From: Macrotrachela quadricornifera
Lineage: Eukaryota > Rotifera > Eurotatoria > Philodinida > Philodinidae
NCBI GenBank assembly: GCA_022393335.1
Contig: JAJEKB010020458.1
Coordinates: forward strand, 16,836 to 80,835
Direction of reading: 5' to 3'
DNA length: 64,000 nt
Of this stretch, positions 62,295 through 64,000 are shown in pieces. Positions within the stretch are counted from its first letter, which is position 1, and every line of letters begins with the position of its first letter. The position numbers and the translations under genes are program-made. The notes below the pieces were generated by a model that saw only the letters and a program-made list of their open reading frames with translations, made no database searches and was not told the origin of the DNA.

Positions 62295-62836
62295 TACGAG
62301 GAAACATTTCCAAGTGATCCGCTCTGTTTGACTCCATATTTTGACTATATGAAGGAGATCAGAGATTAGTTTAACTGCCAAAGGATTTCTTCTCTTTTAT
62401 TGAGATTTGGCCGAGATAATCACTTCTCAGTAGATTCTTCCTATAGAGCACTCTATAGGAATCCAGTTTTTCGAAAACAAATATTTTCGAATTTCAATCC
62501 GAAACTTTGTACACATGAAGATTTGAGTTAGATTGCCTTATCTATACAGAGATATGAATTGCTCAGTCTATCAATGTTTTACACAGAATTTAAAAGAAAG
62601 CGTATATATATTGAGCAATTCGTATCTTGGCAATACAATATGCAGAACTGATGAAACTTTATAGATGAGATTGTTTACCCAAGATCTTCATGTGTACCAA
62701 AATCTCAGAACAAGATTCGAAAGTATTTTTTTCTCAAAAAACTAGCCTTTGGTAATTACGCTAATCTATTGGTTCCCTACATATGGTCAAAATATGGAAT
62801 CAAACGGAACGGATCACTTAGGAATATTCCCTCGTT
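62295..62836. repeat. Large imperfect fold-back (inverted repeat)
   Basis: The left arm from about 62295 (CCAAGTGATCCGCTCTGTTT, CCATATTTTGACTATATG) pairs with the right arm at about 62770-62835 (AACGGATCACTTAGGAATATT in part). Pairing continues inward through CAGTTTTTCGAAAACAAATA with 62715-62745 and GTACACATGAAGATTTG with 62680-62697. A segment of about 60 bp (62400-62460) is present only in the left arm. The arms seem roughly three-quarters identical and the loop is short, centred near 62590. Confidence 0.65.
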
Positions 62837-64000
62837 ATTGAATAATCAGATCATATGTGATAGAAAAGGAAAAAAACAAAAAAAGAAAGAAAAAAAAAGT
62901 ACTCCTTATCTTATTTTGACAAATATCTGTATATGAATTCATGATATATAGGGAAATATCGCACTTAATCTTTCCATATAGAATTCTATCAATCGGTAAA
63001 TTTTTTAGACACGATATTTATAGTGACTAAGCTAACATGCAGTCAATGTTGTTCAATTTTGAACTTTTTCATGAATGTGCTCCGAGAAATCGAAATGACA
63101 TTTATTTCCTATGTATTGGATTTTGACAGTAATTCCTTTATGAATGAGATGCGGAAAAAAGTTCCCAGAAAGTTTTCGACCGATACATTCACAGCACATC
63201 AGGCTGAAATCCGAAAAAAATTATGAAAATATATTTAGGAAGAACGTCAACTTATGATTCTAACTGACTAATTTTCATTCGTCGCAATTGCATCAGAGTA
63301 TTTAACAAACGAGCGAACATGTACTAAAGCCTTTTAAATGAGTATCTTGTCTAAACGTCGTTATTTGATCTTAATAAACCGACTATAATTTCGAAAAAAA
63401 TTTTAAACGTATATATTAACAAGAGCATGAAATGATCATTCCGATTAGCTACGTTTGATTTTCTCTGATGAATCATACACATCTATAAATTGTTTTAACA
63501 TGTAATGTGAAGACTTTTACAGTAAGAATAAAAAACATTTAATGATATTCTCACATTTACACCTTAAAATACTCTTTAAAATGACTATTTACTTATTGAA
63601 ATTATTTAAGTGACTGCAGAGATATATAGATTAAAAAAATGTTCAGAATTTTTCTGTGTATTTGAATTCTTATTTAGATGTTTAATTAAAGATTCAGCTT
63701 TACAAATGATTTTTCTTTTTAACATCTTTAATTATAAATGATGAAAAATCGATACAGATTTAATATGTTATCTTGAATACATTGTCATTCTACTAGGCAT
63801 ATTTCTACATTATATTTGATAATATTTAGTTTAGAATTTTATATTTGTAAAGTTCATTCGAATCTATGATCGTAAAAGAAAACAAAATGATTTATTTTCT
63901 TTTCATTTGACGATGAAATATGACTTGCTGCATAATTTGCTTCGTCTTTAAATATTTTTCGAGCAGAATAAATTATTCAATTACTTGAAAAATATTTAAA
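62837..64000. other. Right-edge intergenic region
   Basis: A frame at 63023-63226 (67 codons, plus) starts MTKLTCSQCC but has no supporting context. Otherwise AT-rich DNA with nothing recognised. Confidence 0.45.

Noticed and set aside
63023..63226. Plus-strand open frame of 67 residues with CSQCC
   Set aside because: Isolated, no matching exon or recognised domain.

Overview
The window is a eukaryotic nuclear contig, very AT-rich, carrying compact animal genes whose introns are mostly 45-75 bp with GT..AG ends, next to a few introns of 0.3-2.8 kb. The gene set is metazoan (REPS-type EH protein, TANC/rolling-pebbles scaffold, myotrophin, RTP-like 3CxxC protein, SLC66A2, GPATCH2, GK5). It also holds an F-box/LRR-like gene of a kind that is multicopy in bdelloid rotifers and an intron-free PQQ/sorbosone-type dehydrogenase that looks acquired. 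Together this suggests a bdelloid rotifer or close relative; that is an inference from style and content, not a proof. There is one assembly gap of ten Ns at 20320-20329.

Layout. 0-4.2 kb: the tail of a plus-strand gene, a nine-exon minus-strand membrane protein of unknown family, and a broken plus-strand gene. 6.7-12.1 kb: a small single-pass membrane protein (+), a GPATCH2-like G-patch protein (-) and a REPS-like EH protein (-). 13-15.8 kb: a small secreted protein (-) and an atypical zinc-ribbon SDR (+). 16.2-23.9 kb: a 15-exon CAP-Gly/coiled-coil gene (-), then myotrophin (-) whose 2.8-kb intron contains a complete RTP-like 3CxxC zinc-finger gene on the same strand. 27.4-30.2 kb: SLC66A2-like PQ-loop transporter (+). 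32.5-39.7 kb: TANC/rols-like scaffold with RING-like, P-loop NTPase, ankyrin and TPR-like regions (+). 39.95-42.5 kb: SDHAF3 and glycerol kinase 5, joined by a TAATG stop/start overlap (+). 43.3-44.3 kb: mitochondrial ribosomal protein L46 (+). 44.7-46.1 kb: PQQ/sorbosone-type dehydrogenase (-).

From 46 to 56 kb the sequence becomes repeat-rich: two inverted-repeat elements, an F-box gene broken by a 933-bp hAT-like insertion with a perfect 8-bp target duplication plus two nonsense codons, and a decayed glycogen debranching enzyme relic. At 57.1-58.9 kb there is an intact Mn-type cation diffusion facilitator (+). The last 5 kb has no gene I can support, but holds a short hAT-like MITE and a roughly 540-bp fold-back.

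Several genes share a mitochondrial or metabolic theme (SDHAF3, MRPL46, GK5). Only the SDHAF3-GK5 pair shows sequence evidence of physical co-expression. Exon borders were read by eye from splice signals and frame continuity; for most multi-exon genes the summed exons keep one open frame.
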